From Amycolatopsis lexingtonensis (GTDB lineage: Bacteria > Actinomycetota > Actinomycetes > Mycobacteriales > Pseudonocardiaceae), in NCBI RefSeq assembly GCF_014873755.1, contig NZ_JADBEG010000001.1, forward strand, positions 10,547,001 to 10,611,000: 64,000 nucleotides of DNA, given 5' to 3'. Under the pieces are notes generated by a model. The model made no database searches and was not told where the DNA came from. It was given only the letters and a program-made list of their open reading frames with translations. This document shows positions 42,562 to 50,448 of this stretch, one piece after another; position 1 is the first letter of the stretch, and every line of letters starts with the position of its first letter. A program made the translations under genes and the position numbers.

Positions 42562-42656
42562 GCCCCGGCCCGGCGGCCCCAGCCGCCAAGCAAGTTCCGC
42601 CGGGCCGGGCCCGCTTCCCCACAACCCAGCCCGCCACACCGCTGGTGTGGCGCGCC
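42562..42656 (+). repeat. Duplicated intergenic hairpin region, copy 2
   Basis: About 95 bp almost identical to 42236-42326. Here the first stem is perfect (CCCGGCCCGGCGG pairs with CCGCCGGGCCGGG) and CCACACC pairs with GGTGTGG in the second. It lies between a small gene and the SsgA-like gene, whose AAAGGAG follows. Confidence 0.75.
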
Positions 42657-42676
42657 TTCACGGGAAAGGAGTCCCG

Positions 42677-43081
42677 ATGCTACCCGCACCACGTGGCGAG
42701 CGACGCCCGATCTACACCGTCAGCACCCACGTCATCATCGAGGGCCGAGAGAAGCCCGCCGACCTCGATTTCTACCCCGAAGACCCCTACGCCGTCGTGC
42801 TGGTCACCTGTTTCCGGCGGTGGGTGTTCGCCCGCGAGCTGCTGGCCGGCGGGCTGCTCGAACCCACCGGCGACGGCGACGTGCACATCAGCCCCGACAC
42901 CGGCGGCGACCCGGCCCTGATCGTCATCCGGCTGTCCTCCCCGGACGGCACCGCGGAGCTGCGGATGCCCCGCGGCGCCGCCGAACGCGCCCTCGACGAG
43001 TTCGACGGCATCGTCCCGGCCGGGACCGAAACGATCGACTGGGAGACCGAGTTCGCCCGGCTGGCCGGGGAGGACGCATGA
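42677..43081 (+). CDS. SsgA-like protein (SALP family)
   Basis: A 134-residue protein matching the SsgA/SALP fold: 'YPEDPYAVVLVTCF', 'RWVFARELLAGGLLEPTGDG', 'DVHISPD', and a C-terminal 'LDEFDGIVPAGTE'. SsgA-like proteins guide septum placement and sporulation in mycelial actinomycetes. One carried on a mobile element is unusual and may adjust septation during intramycelial spread. ATG 42677 follows AAAGGAG. It overlaps the next gene by 4 nt. Confidence 0.78.
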   Translation: MLPAPRGERRPIYTVSTHVIIEGREKPADLDFYPEDPYAVVLVTCFRRWVFARELLAGGLLEPTGDGDVHISPDTGGDPALIVIRLSSPDGTAELRMPRGAAERALDEFDGIVPAGTETIDWETEFARLAGEDA

Positions 43082-43278
43082 GCCGCACCGTGGCCGACCT
43101 CAGCCCGATCGTGGCGCCCGGGGACACCGTCTACGTCGCGCTGCTCAACGCCGACGGGACCCCGACCCGTACCGGCTACTCCGCGGTCGTCGGCCCGGAC
43201 GGCGACTACACCGGCCGCGCCAAGGTGACCGCCGGCCGCGCCCGGGTCGAGACGGTCAACCGCCCCGGCCGCCGCTGA
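43078..43278 (+). CDS. Small hypothetical beta-rich protein
   Basis: A 66-residue protein ('SPIVAPGDTVYVALLNADG', 'GYSAVVGPDGDYTGRAKVTA') likely to be all-beta. It is coupled to the SsgA-like gene by ATGA. No family recognised. Confidence 0.6.
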   Translation: MSRTVADLSPIVAPGDTVYVALLNADGTPTRTGYSAVVGPDGDYTGRAKVTAGRARVETVNRPGRR

Positions 43279-43309
43279 GGCCGTCACTGTCCGGAAAGGA
43301 CATAGCGCC

Positions 43310-43531
43310 GTGACCGAACCCCGCAAGTACCCGATCCCCGCACCGGAGGACGACAGCCGGTTCACCTTCGGCCTGATCCTCGACGTCGCCGACGTCCTGC
43401 ACCGCCACGGCTACCCGAAGATCACCTCCGGCGACGACTACGTCGCGCTGCAACAGGCGGTGTTCCGGTTCCTCTACACCATCCCGCCCACCGACCCGGC
43501 CGGGCTCGACCCGGCCACCGAGGAGTGCTGA
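43310..43531 (+). CDS. Small hypothetical protein
   Basis: A 73-residue protein ('FTFGLILDVADVLHRHGYPK', 'DDYVALQQAVFRFLY'), helical, conserved-looking in style. GTG start at 43310 after GGAAAGGA. It ends 2 nt before the next gene. No family recognised; similar short proteins often sit before spread genes in actinomycete elements. Confidence 0.6.
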   Translation: MTEPRKYPIPAPEDDSRFTFGLILDVADVLHRHGYPKITSGDDYVALQQAVFRFLYTIPPTDPAGLDPATEEC

Positions 43532-43533
43532 CC

Positions 43534-43764
43534 ATGACCGGACCCGAGCACTACAAGATCGCCGCGAAGCTGCTCGCCGGATCCAACCAGAAGGTGACGC
43601 CCTGGGGCGACACGGATTGGGTCGCGCCAACGCCGGAGGCAGTAGCGCGTGCCCAAGTGCACGCGACGCTCGCGCTGGCCGCCGCCACCGCCGACGCCGG
43701 AGTCATGCACATGACCGCCGACGCCCGCACGACGTGGCACGAGGCCGCGGGGGTGAAGCGGTGA
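43534..43764 (+). CDS. Small hypothetical protein
   Basis: A 76-residue protein ('GPEHYKIAAKLLAGSNQK', 'ARAQVHATLALAAATAD') with a helical C-terminal half. GAGG lies before ATG 43534. It overlaps the next gene by one base (TGATG). No family recognised. Confidence 0.6.
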   Translation: MTGPEHYKIAAKLLAGSNQKVTPWGDTDWVAPTPEAVARAQVHATLALAAATADAGVMHMTADARTTWHEAAGVKR

Positions 43765-44078
43765 TGTCCACACCGGACCCCCTGCCGCCGAACCCGACCG
43801 CCGCGCTGCTGGGCAGGCTGCTGGAACGCAACGGGACATGGGCGCTGCTGCGCATCTTCGCGGCCCTGGCGCTGTTCCTGGTCCTGCACCTGATCCGCAT
43901 CCCGCTCGTGCTGCTGGCGCGGATCCTCGCGGGGGTGATGGCCCGCCTCGACGGCTACGCCACCACCCACGTCACCCGCGAGCCGGCCGGGCCGATCAAC
44001 CACTACTTCGACCCGCACACCACCCACCCCCACCCCGCACCGGCGGGGCGAATGCACTGGGAGGCCGCACATGCCTGA
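43764..44078 (+). CDS. Small membrane protein, spread-like
   Basis: A 104-residue protein with a hydrophobic region 'ALLRIFAALALFLVLHLIRI' continuing 'PLVLLARILAGVMARL' (one or two membrane helices) and a His/Pro-rich tail. It lies in a chain of overlapping small membrane genes ahead of traB, where Streptomyces elements carry spd (spread) genes for movement through mycelium; assignment is by position only. Confidence 0.6.
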   Translation: MSTPDPLPPNPTAALLGRLLERNGTWALLRIFAALALFLVLHLIRIPLVLLARILAGVMARLDGYATTHVTREPAGPINHYFDPHTTHPHPAPAGRMHWEAAHA

Positions 44079-44391
44079 GCACAACGACCCCGCCCCGGCC
44101 GCCCCGTTCGTGGCCGAGACGGTCGCGGCGGCGGCGATCCGCTCCGCGCGCCGCGCGGACATCCGCGACGCCCTCGGCGACATCTTCTCCGGGCTGATGT
44201 TCATCGGCCTGGTGTGGCTGTTCAACCGGGCCGCGTTCGGCACCTGGGTGCCGCTGTGGCCGCTGGCGATGCTGGCCGGGGTGGTGCTGCCGGAGATCGG
44301 CCGCGCCGCGCTCGACCTGGCCGCCATCGCCACCGGCCGCGCCGTCTACACCGCCGAGCCCGCCGACACCGAGCCCTGGGAGGCGCCATGA
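44071..44391 (+). CDS. Small membrane protein, spread-like
   Basis: A 106-residue protein with two membrane helices ('LMFIGLVWLFNRAAFGTWV' and 'LWPLAMLAGVVLPEIGRAAL'). It overlaps the genes on both sides (8 and 4 nt). Probable spread (Spd)-type protein by size, topology and location. Confidence 0.6.
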   Translation: MPEHNDPAPAAPFVAETVAAAAIRSARRADIRDALGDIFSGLMFIGLVWLFNRAAFGTWVPLWPLAMLAGVVLPEIGRAALDLAAIATGRAVYTAEPADTEPWEAP

Positions 44392-44699
44392 CCGACCGCT
44401 GCCGCACCCGCCAGGAGACCGCGGTCGCGTGGACGACCGCGCACGCGGCCGAGCTGGCCGGCGTCGGGCTCCCGCTGATCGGCGGTCTGGTGTTCACGCC
44501 GTGGCTGGACCTGGTCTCGCTGGTCGCCGCGGCGCTGTGGGCGGCGAACGAGTTCCGGCTGCGCCGCACCACCGCCACCGCCCGCCAGGCCGCGGTCACC
44601 GCCGCCCCGGCCCGGCCCGCACTGGCCACCACCACCGACCACACCGGCAGCGAGCCGTCGCCGGGTGAGGCCGGTTCGCGCAGGGAGGTGACCCGATGA
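44388..44699 (+). CDS. Small membrane protein, spread-like
   Basis: A 103-residue protein with a central hydrophobic stretch ('LAGVGLPLIGGLVFTPWLDL', then 'VSLVAAALWAANEF') and a polar Ala/Thr-rich tail. It overlaps its neighbours by 4 nt on each side. Family not recognised; spread function inferred from context. Confidence 0.6.
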   Translation: MTDRCRTRQETAVAWTTAHAAELAGVGLPLIGGLVFTPWLDLVSLVAAALWAANEFRLRRTTATARQAAVTAAPARPALATTTDHTGSEPSPGEAGSRREVTR

Positions 44700-45991
44700 G
44701 CTGGATGAGCGAGCGGGCCGAGCAGGCCCGCGCCGACCGCGCCGCCACCGCGGAGCAGGACCGCGAGAACAGGAAGCTGGAGTTCGAGCAGCGGCTGCGC
44801 CTGACCGAGCTGCAGATGTCCAAGACCCGCGAGGACAAAGCCGAGAACCGCGCGCAGCGGGAGAAGGCCCGCGCCGACCGCGCCGCTCGAGTAGCGGCGG
44901 TGCGGGCGTGGGCGGGCCGGCACGTGGTGGATCTGCTGATCTACCCGCTGATGCTGGTCTCCGCGGCCATCGCGGTCCCGCTGGCGGCGCAGTGGGGCGC
45001 GGCGACGCTGGGGCACGCCGGTGCGCTGCTGCCGGTGCTCTCGGAGTGGGGCATGGTCGCCTTCTCCATCGCCGTGCACGTCTCCCGCGTCCGCACCCCC
45101 GACCGGCCGGTGTGGGCGCTGCAAACCGGCACGTGGGTGTTCGCCGCGGTCGGGTTCGCCATCGCCGTGATCCGCGGCATGACCGACCCCCGTGGCGGCG
45201 GCTTCAACCTCGGAGTCGTCATGGGGCTGGTGTCGGTGGCCGGGGTCGCGGCGCACCAGCTGGTGTCCGCGGCGCCGCGCCGGTCGCCGGCCGAGCGGGC
45301 CGCGCGCAAGGTGGCCCGCCAGGAGCTGGCCGAGTCCCGCGCCGCGCTGGCCACCCGCAAGGTCGCCGCCGCGCGGGTGGACAAGGCCCGGCGGGCGGCG
45401 ATCGCGGCCGCGGTGGCCGAGGTCGACACCGACGGCACCGCCCGCCTGGTCTTCGCCCCCGGCCGCTACACCCTCCGCCGCGGGAAGCTGCTCCCGGCCG
45501 CGGTGCCCGGCCTGCCCGTCGACCCGCCCGGCGAGGACGAGATCGGGACGGCGGTGGCCGAGGAAGCCGCCGCCTACCTGGCCGGGCTGCACTTCCGGCG
45601 GATCAACGAGCACCCGGGGCAGGAGACGACCCCGCCGGGCAAGGGGGAGGGGCCCGGCGGGGTCGCCACTCTCGACGGTAAGCGCCCGCCGGCCGCCCCG
45701 CCGATCCCCGAGCAGGACGCCACCCGCCCGGAGGAGCCCGGCACGCCGAAACGGGACCGCGAGGTCCCGGCCGCCCGCAAGCCCGCCCCGCGGCGGACCG
45801 CGCGGGCTCGGGTCGCCGAACCCAAGCGCCGCACGATCGAGCAGCTGCGCGAGGAGTTCCAGACGGCGCTGGCCGACCGGCCGGCGGGGTTCGACCCGGA
45901 CAACGGCGAATCGATCCGCCGCACCCTGCGGTGCGGCAAGAAGTTCTCGGTGCAGTTGCGCGACGACTACCGCGCGGGCCGCATCGGCTGA
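44696..45991 (+). CDS. DUF2637-like membrane protein (SpdB-type)
   Basis: A 431-residue protein. A charged coiled-coil N-terminus (about residues 5-75) is followed by four hydrophobic segments ('LLIYPLMLVSAAIAVPLAAQ', 'LPVLSEWGMVAFSIAVHV', 'TWVFAAVGFAIAVIRGM', 'GVVMGLVSVAGVAAHQLV'), a second coiled stretch, and a basic, Pro-rich C-terminus. The four-helix core resembles DUF2637, the family of SpdB-like spread proteins. It is the last gene before traB. Membrane location is certain from sequence; the transfer role is inferred. Confidence 0.68.
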   Translation: MSWMSERAEQARADRAATAEQDRENRKLEFEQRLRLTELQMSKTREDKAENRAQREKARADRAARVAAVRAWAGRHVVDLLIYPLMLVSAAIAVPLAAQWGAATLGHAGALLPVLSEWGMVAFSIAVHVSRVRTPDRPVWALQTGTWVFAAVGFAIAVIRGMTDPRGGGFNLGVVMGLVSVAGVAAHQLVSAAPRRSPAERAARKVARQELAESRAALATRKVAAARVDKARRAAIAAAVAEVDTDGTARLVFAPGRYTLRRGKLLPAAVPGLPVDPPGEDEIGTAVAEEAAAYLAGLHFRRINEHPGQETTPPGKGEGPGGVATLDGKRPPAAPPIPEQDATRPEEPGTPKRDREVPAARKPAPRRTARARVAEPKRRTIEQLREEFQTALADRPAGFDPDNGESIRRTLRCGKKFSVQLRDDYRAGRIG

Positions 45992-46100
45992 CCCCCTTCC
46001 CGCACACCGCCGGGCAGGGCCACCCACCCCGCACCCGGCGGCGGTGATCCGGCCCTGCCCGCGGTCTGCGCGCCCCTCTCGACCGCAAGGAGCACCGGCC

Positions 46101-48344
46101 ATGAACCCCACCGACCACGACGACGAGAACACCACCACCGACACCACGCCCACCGTGAGCGCGGCGCCGGCCGGGGAGCTGGCCACCGTGCACCACCTGC
46201 CCGCCCGCCCCGAGGGCGGCCCGGCGATCGAGGGCGAGATCGTCACCGAGGAAGAGTGGCGGCTGCTCAACGACCAGAAGGCGCAGCGGGACTGGCGCTA
46301 TGCCGAGTACCGCCGCCAGGGCGCCGCGGTGGTCAAGGCCACCCGCACCGCGGTCACCCACGACAAGACCATCGCGTCGGCGAAGTTCGCCGGACGGCAC
46401 GCCGCCTACGTCCTCGGCGGCGCCGGGATCGTGGCCAAGCGCGCGTGGGAGGCGTCCACGAACTCCCGCTACGAGCGGCTGATCCGCGCCGCCGAAGCCC
46501 GCGGCGACGGCGAGGAGCTCAAGCACTGGGAGGAGCGGGCCGAGCTGGCCAAGGAGAAGCGGCACCGCCGCGCGATGGACTGGCTGGACGCCCCGGTCAA
46601 GATCGGTAAAGCGCTGCTGCTCGGGGCGCTGGTGGCGATCGTGGTCCTGTTCGGCATCGGCTGCCTGCTGGCCGTCTCGTTCAAGGACGCCGCGATGATC
46701 GGGGCGCCGTTCGGCGCGGTCGCCGACCTGGTCCGCTGGGTCACCATCGCCATCTCCGTGGCGTGGGGCCCGCTGCTGCTCGCCGCCCCGTGGCTGGGAC
46801 TCGCGGGGCTGCACCACATCGGCCGGCGCGCGGAGGCCACCCCCGGCTGGCTGGCGCGGCGCGACGGCGGTACGACCGGGCAGTCCACGCTCGTCACCGC
46901 GGACGGGATCGTCGCGGCGCTGCGCCACCTGGGCATCCCGGCGATGAACAAGGCGATCAAGGACGGGTGGACTCCGCGGTTCGAGCTGAACCCGACCCGG
47001 GAGGGCTCGGGGGCGTTCAAGGGCTACCGGGCGATCGTGGACCTGCCCATGGGTGTCGCGCCCACGATGGTCGCCGACCGCCGCGAGGTCCTGGCCAAGA
47101 ACCTCAACCGCAACGCGGTCGAGGTGTGGGCCTCGGACTATGGACGCGAGAAGGGCGGCAAGGCCGGGTACCTGAACCTCTACGTCGCGGACTCCGGCGT
47201 GATGGACAAGCCGACTCCCGAGTACCCCCTGCTGCACGACGGGTCCACCGACGTCTTCGCCGGAGTCCCGATCGGGATCACCCAGCGCGGGGACGTGGTG
47301 TCCATCCCGATCAACGGGTCCAACGCGGTGTTCGGCGGGCAGCCTGGCCAGGGAAAGTCCAACGCGGTCCGGGTCATGGTCCTGGGGGTCGCGCTGGACC
47401 CGCTGGCCGAAATCCGGGTCCACGTCTTCGCCATGAACGGCGACTTCGACGCCTACGAACCCCGCCTGTCCAGCTACGAGAAGGGGGCGACCACCGAGCA
47501 CGTCGAGTCCGCGCTGGCGCACCTGGAACAGCTCTACGCCGAAGTCGGACGCCGCGAGGGTCGGCTGGCCGAACTCGGGGCCAAGAAGCTCACCCGGGCG
47601 ATCTCCGAGCAGCACGACGACATGCGCCCGCTGTTCGTCGGGTTCTCCGAGTGCCACGAGCTGTTCGGCCACGGCGAGTACGGCAAGCAGGCTGCCGAGC
47701 TGGCGGTCAACATCGTCAAGCGGGGCCGCAAGACCGGCGTCTCGACCGTGTACGACACGCAGTCGTCGCGGGCGGACGCGATCCCGTCGCAGCTGGTGGA
47801 GAACGTCGGGGCGAACGGCTGCTTCGCGGTCAAGACCTGGCGCTCCAACGACGGGTTCCTCGGCGACGGGTCGTTCGCGGCCGGGATCCGGGCCACGGAG
47901 CTGCGGTTCAACGTCGACCGCGGCACCATGATCGCCACCGGCATGACCGACGAGCTGTTCGAGATCGTGCGGACGTTCTTCGTCGAGGTCGACGACGACC
48001 GCGGCTGGGACGCCGCCGCCGACGTCATCGCCCGCGCCATGGCCCAGCTCAAGCCGGGAACCCCGGTCGCCGGCTCCCAGCCGGTCCGGGAGCTGGAAAG
48101 TGGTCGTGACCTGCTGGAAGACGTCGCCGAAGCCCTCGGCGAGGAGGAGAAGGCCAAGGCGACCGACGTCGTGGCCTGGCTGCGCCAGCTGGCCCCGGAG
48201 TACCGGCCGTACCAGGCGCTGAACGCGGACAAGCTGGCCGCGCAGCTCGGGGAGCTGGGGGTCAAGGTGACCAAGGTCGGGGTCCTCACGGTGTACACGG
48301 AGCGTGTTCGTAAGGCGCTCGCTGAGCGGCCCGCCGACGTGTAG
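46101..48344 (+). CDS. traB: TraB-like FtsK/SpoIIIE DNA translocase
   Basis: A 747-residue septal DNA pump. An acidic N-terminus and basic coiled region precede two membrane segments (about residues 175-198 and 212-238). The motor has Walker A 'FGGQPGQGKSNAVRV' near residue 417 and a Walker B-like strand 'MRPLFVGFSECHELFGHG' near 512, then 'GRKTGVSTVYDTQSSRADAI'. The C-terminal ~65 residues look like a winged-helix DNA-recognition domain ('KLAAQLGELGVKVTKVGVLT'), as in TraB/FtsK-gamma. Streptomyces TraB moves double-stranded plasmid DNA into the recipient hypha without a relaxase. ATG 46101 follows AAGGAG. A terminator-like hairpin and short repeats follow directly. Confidence 0.85.
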   Translation: MNPTDHDDENTTTDTTPTVSAAPAGELATVHHLPARPEGGPAIEGEIVTEEEWRLLNDQKAQRDWRYAEYRRQGAAVVKATRTAVTHDKTIASAKFAGRHAAYVLGGAGIVAKRAWEASTNSRYERLIRAAEARGDGEELKHWEERAELAKEKRHRRAMDWLDAPVKIGKALLLGALVAIVVLFGIGCLLAVSFKDAAMIGAPFGAVADLVRWVTIAISVAWGPLLLAAPWLGLAGLHHIGRRAEATPGWLARRDGGTTGQSTLVTADGIVAALRHLGIPAMNKAIKDGWTPRFELNPTREGSGAFKGYRAIVDLPMGVAPTMVADRREVLAKNLNRNAVEVWASDYGREKGGKAGYLNLYVADSGVMDKPTPEYPLLHDGSTDVFAGVPIGITQRGDVVSIPINGSNAVFGGQPGQGKSNAVRVMVLGVALDPLAEIRVHVFAMNGDFDAYEPRLSSYEKGATTEHVESALAHLEQLYAEVGRREGRLAELGAKKLTRAISEQHDDMRPLFVGFSECHELFGHGEYGKQAAELAVNIVKRGRKTGVSTVYDTQSSRADAIPSQLVENVGANGCFAVKTWRSNDGFLGDGSFAAGIRATELRFNVDRGTMIATGMTDELFEIVRTFFVEVDDDRGWDAAADVIARAMAQLKPGTPVAGSQPVRELESGRDLLEDVAEALGEEEKAKATDVVAWLRQLAPEYRPYQALNADKLAAQLGELGVKVTKVGVLTVYTERVRKALAERPADV

Positions 48345-48411
48345 GGAGGGAATCCGCCCGCACTCCCCGCAACCCCGCTCTCGCGGGGTGCCGGGCGGGC
48401 GGATTCCCTCC
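48345..48411 (+). terminator. Strong hairpin after traB
   Basis: A 16-bp perfect stem (GGAGGGAATCCGCCCG at 48345-48360 with its complement at 48396-48411) encloses a second stem CCCCGC/GCGGGG. No clear T-run follows; it most likely ends or protects the transfer-operon transcript. The stem carries two copies of the TTCCCT motif that recurs downstream. Confidence 0.7.
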
Positions 48412-48511
48412 GTTCCCTCGTTCCCTCCGGCCGCATCGCTGCTGATCAGCCGTAGGGAACGCGCTGATCAGGGCGATCAGGGAATTTTCCCTAGCCGAGC
48501 CCGGATTCCCT
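48347..48511. repeat. Short TTCCCT repeats, candidate clt (TraB recognition locus)
   Basis: TTCCCT or its complement occurs eight times in 165 bp (reverse at 48347, 48454 and 48479; forward at 48404, 48413, 48421, 48487 and 48506), with three forward copies spaced 8-9 bp apart. The palindrome CTGATCAG also occurs twice (48442 and 48464). In Streptomyces plasmids TraB recognises clustered 8-bp direct repeats near traB (clt). Seen: repeats. Inferred: clt. Confidence 0.5.
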
Positions 48512-48687
48512 AGCTCGCTCCCTTGCCGATCCGCGCTCCCGCACATCTGCACATTGTCACTTTAAGTCACATTTCGGGGAGGATTCGCCGCCCCGTTGCC
48601 CGCCGCCGGACCGACGAGCTGCTGCGCCATCGGCCCGGCGGTTTCCACCTGCCCGAAAGACCGTTCACCAGCAAAGGAGTTCACCCG

Positions 48688-48888
48688 ATGAAGACCGTCC
48701 AGTTGCCCATCCAGGAGATCACCAAGGGCTGCGTCGTCCAGGCCGCCGACGGCGACTGGTGGCGCGTGACCGCCACCGACGTCGACCTCGACACCGGCAC
48801 CGTCGTGCTCACCACCCGGCACACCGGCGACGGCCGGAAGGGCTGGATCCAGGGCGCCGTCGGCGACCAGCGCACCGTCCGCAGGTAA
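48688..48888 (+). CDS. Small beta-rich hypothetical protein
   Basis: A 66-residue protein ('VQLPIQEITKGCVVQAADGD', 'WWRVTATDVDLDTGTVVLTT'), alternating pattern of an all-beta fold. AAAGGAG lies 9 bases before ATG 48688. First gene after the traB terminator. No family recognised. Confidence 0.62.
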   Translation: MKTVQLPIQEITKGCVVQAADGDWWRVTATDVDLDTGTVVLTTRHTGDGRKGWIQGAVGDQRTVRR

Positions 48889-48959
48889 CCCGCGCCCGCG
48901 TCTCGCCGCGACACCCCTTCCACCTGCCCTAACCCGTTTACCGGCAAGGAGAACACGCT

Positions 48960-49190
48960 ATGTCCGACGTTCGCTTCACCGTCACCAGCGACAGCTACCG
49001 CGAGTCCGGGAACCGCGGGGACGCGGTCCAGGCCTGGCAGACCGCCCGCGAGTCCGCGATCAAGAAGTGCTTCGACCACCACCCCACGGAGCCGGTCACG
49101 ATCACGGTCGGGAAGAGGGAAATCACCGCGATGAACCGCGCGAACCTCATCTACGAGGTTGACCGGCAGATCCGCGACGCGAAGCGCTGA
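48960..49190 (+). CDS. Small hypothetical protein
   Basis: A 76-residue protein ('RFTVTSDSYRESGNRGDAVQ', 'TITVGKREITAMNRANLIYE'). AAGGAG lies before the ATG at 48960. A mixed alpha/beta fold is likely. No family recognised. Confidence 0.6.
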   Translation: MSDVRFTVTSDSYRESGNRGDAVQAWQTARESAIKKCFDHHPTEPVTITVGKREITAMNRANLIYEVDRQIRDAKR

Positions 49191-49307
49191 CCCCCGCCGG
49201 GCTCGTGCGGCGGGGCCTTCACCACGCGTCCATGGCCGCCCGATCCGCGCGGCCCACGTCCCCGCGTGACCAAAGGAGCTTCGCCCGCTGAATCTGGGAG
49301 GTTCGCC

Positions 49308-49733
49308 ATGGGCTTGTTCAGCAGCAGCAGCGCCGCCACCCGCGAACACAAGGCCGAACGCGAGCGGCAGGAGACCGAGGAGTTGCTGGCGCTGGCCGCG
49401 CACGAGATCGGGCACACGATCGGCTGCGCCGCCGCCGGGATCGAAGTCCGGGACGTGCGGCTGTGCAAGGACCGCGGCAAGGTCACCTGCGCCGACATCG
49501 ACCTGACCGACCAGGCCAAGGTCGACGGCGGGCTGGTGATGACGCTGGCCGGCTGGGCCGCCGCAGCGGAGTGGGCGCACCGCCACCACGGCAAGTCCCG
49601 CTCGGCCGCGCTGTCGTGGGCGCGCGGCGGCGCCCGCGGGGACTGGTCGGATTTCCGCCGCATGAAGCACCACGGCTCGCACGGGTCCGGCTGGTACGAG
49701 CAGGCCGCGCAGAAGCTGGTGCGCGCCAACTGA
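49308..49733 (+). CDS. Small HExxH protein, possible zinc metalloprotease
   Basis: A 141-residue protein with 'LALAAHEIGHTIGCAAAGIE' near residues 27-46, the HExxH zinc motif in a context like the FtsH/M41 peptidase helix ('ALHEAGH'), followed by 'VRDVRLCKDRGKVTCADIDL'. A third ligand is not obvious: Glu and His in 'AAAEWAHRHHGKS' are candidates. No signal peptide or membrane segment. ATG at 49308 after GGGAGG. Proteolytic activity is inference from one motif. Confidence 0.6.
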   Translation: MGLFSSSSAATREHKAERERQETEELLALAAHEIGHTIGCAAAGIEVRDVRLCKDRGKVTCADIDLTDQAKVDGGLVMTLAGWAAAAEWAHRHHGKSRSAALSWARGGARGDWSDFRRMKHHGSHGSGWYEQAAQKLVRAN

Positions 49734-49913
49734 TCCCGCATCGAGCGCGACACCCACGAGCTGATGCGCACCGGCCGCCTCCCGGGCAGCCACTTCAACT
49801 AGCGCCTCGCCCGTCCCGGTCCCGGCCGGGCCGCACGGCAGGCCACCTGAGCCCCGTGCGGCCCGGCCGCACCACACCCGTTCTCGACGTCTGGAAAGGA
49901 CGGTCACACCGTC

Positions 49914-50300
49914 ATGCCCGAATTCCTGCCCGCTCCCGATCCCGCCGCCACCGACCTCTACGCGTGCCTGCGGGTGCACGGCCCCACCGTGCTGACCGAC
50001 GACACCGGCGACGTCCTCGCCGTGGGCGTCACCCGCCCGGCGCTGGCCGCGCAGATGATCCGGACCGCCGCGCCCACGCTCGACATCCCCGTCCCCGACC
50101 GGACCGACGCGCAGACGTTCCGGCTGCGCTGGTTCGCCTACACCCACCCCGCCCGCCCCGGTGACCCCGTGACCCGGCCGGCGTCCCCGGGCGAGGACGG
50201 CGCGTTCCCCGCGGTGATCTGGCGCGCCGCCGACCAGGCCCGCGCCCGCACCACCCGCGACGCCGCCCACGCCGCGACGGTGCTGGGGGTGGCGGCATGA
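49914..50300 (+). CDS. Hypothetical protein of the AICE
   Basis: A 128-residue soluble protein ('TDLYACLRVHGPTVLTDDTG', 'RLRWFAYTHPARPGDPVTRP'). GGAAAGGA lies before ATG 49914. It overlaps the following short ORF by 4 nt. No family recognised. Confidence 0.6.
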   Translation: MPEFLPAPDPAATDLYACLRVHGPTVLTDDTGDVLAVGVTRPALAAQMIRTAAPTLDIPVPDRTDAQTFRLRWFAYTHPARPGDPVTRPASPGEDGAFPAVIWRAADQARARTTRDAAHAATVLGVAA

Positions 50301-50448
50301 GCAAGCCCCCGACCCGCCCCAAGGCCGTAACCGCGGCAACGCCGACATGGCCCGCCCCGGCGGCACCCACGACGCCATCCAACGCGGACAGGAAGCCGTC
50401 AACGACGCCTGGGCCGCCCACCGCCGTGCGGAAAGGAACCGCCGATGA
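50297..50448 (+). pseudogene. Short, probably frameshifted ORF
   Basis: An ATG at 50297 ('MSKPPTRPKAV') is coupled to the gene before it. In the neighbouring frame 'MARPGGTHDAIQRGQEAVND' (ATG 50347) continues 'AWAAHRRAERNRR' to a stop that overlaps the next gene by ATGA. The two parts read as one small protein of about 50 residues with a frameshift near 50330. The alternative is a genuine 33-residue ORF at 50347-50448. Confidence 0.4.

Noticed and set aside
42188..42676. Extended frame upstream of the SsgA-like gene
   Set aside because: It crosses the hairpin repeat and overlaps another small gene in the wrong frame; the ATG at 42677 has a good ribosome site.
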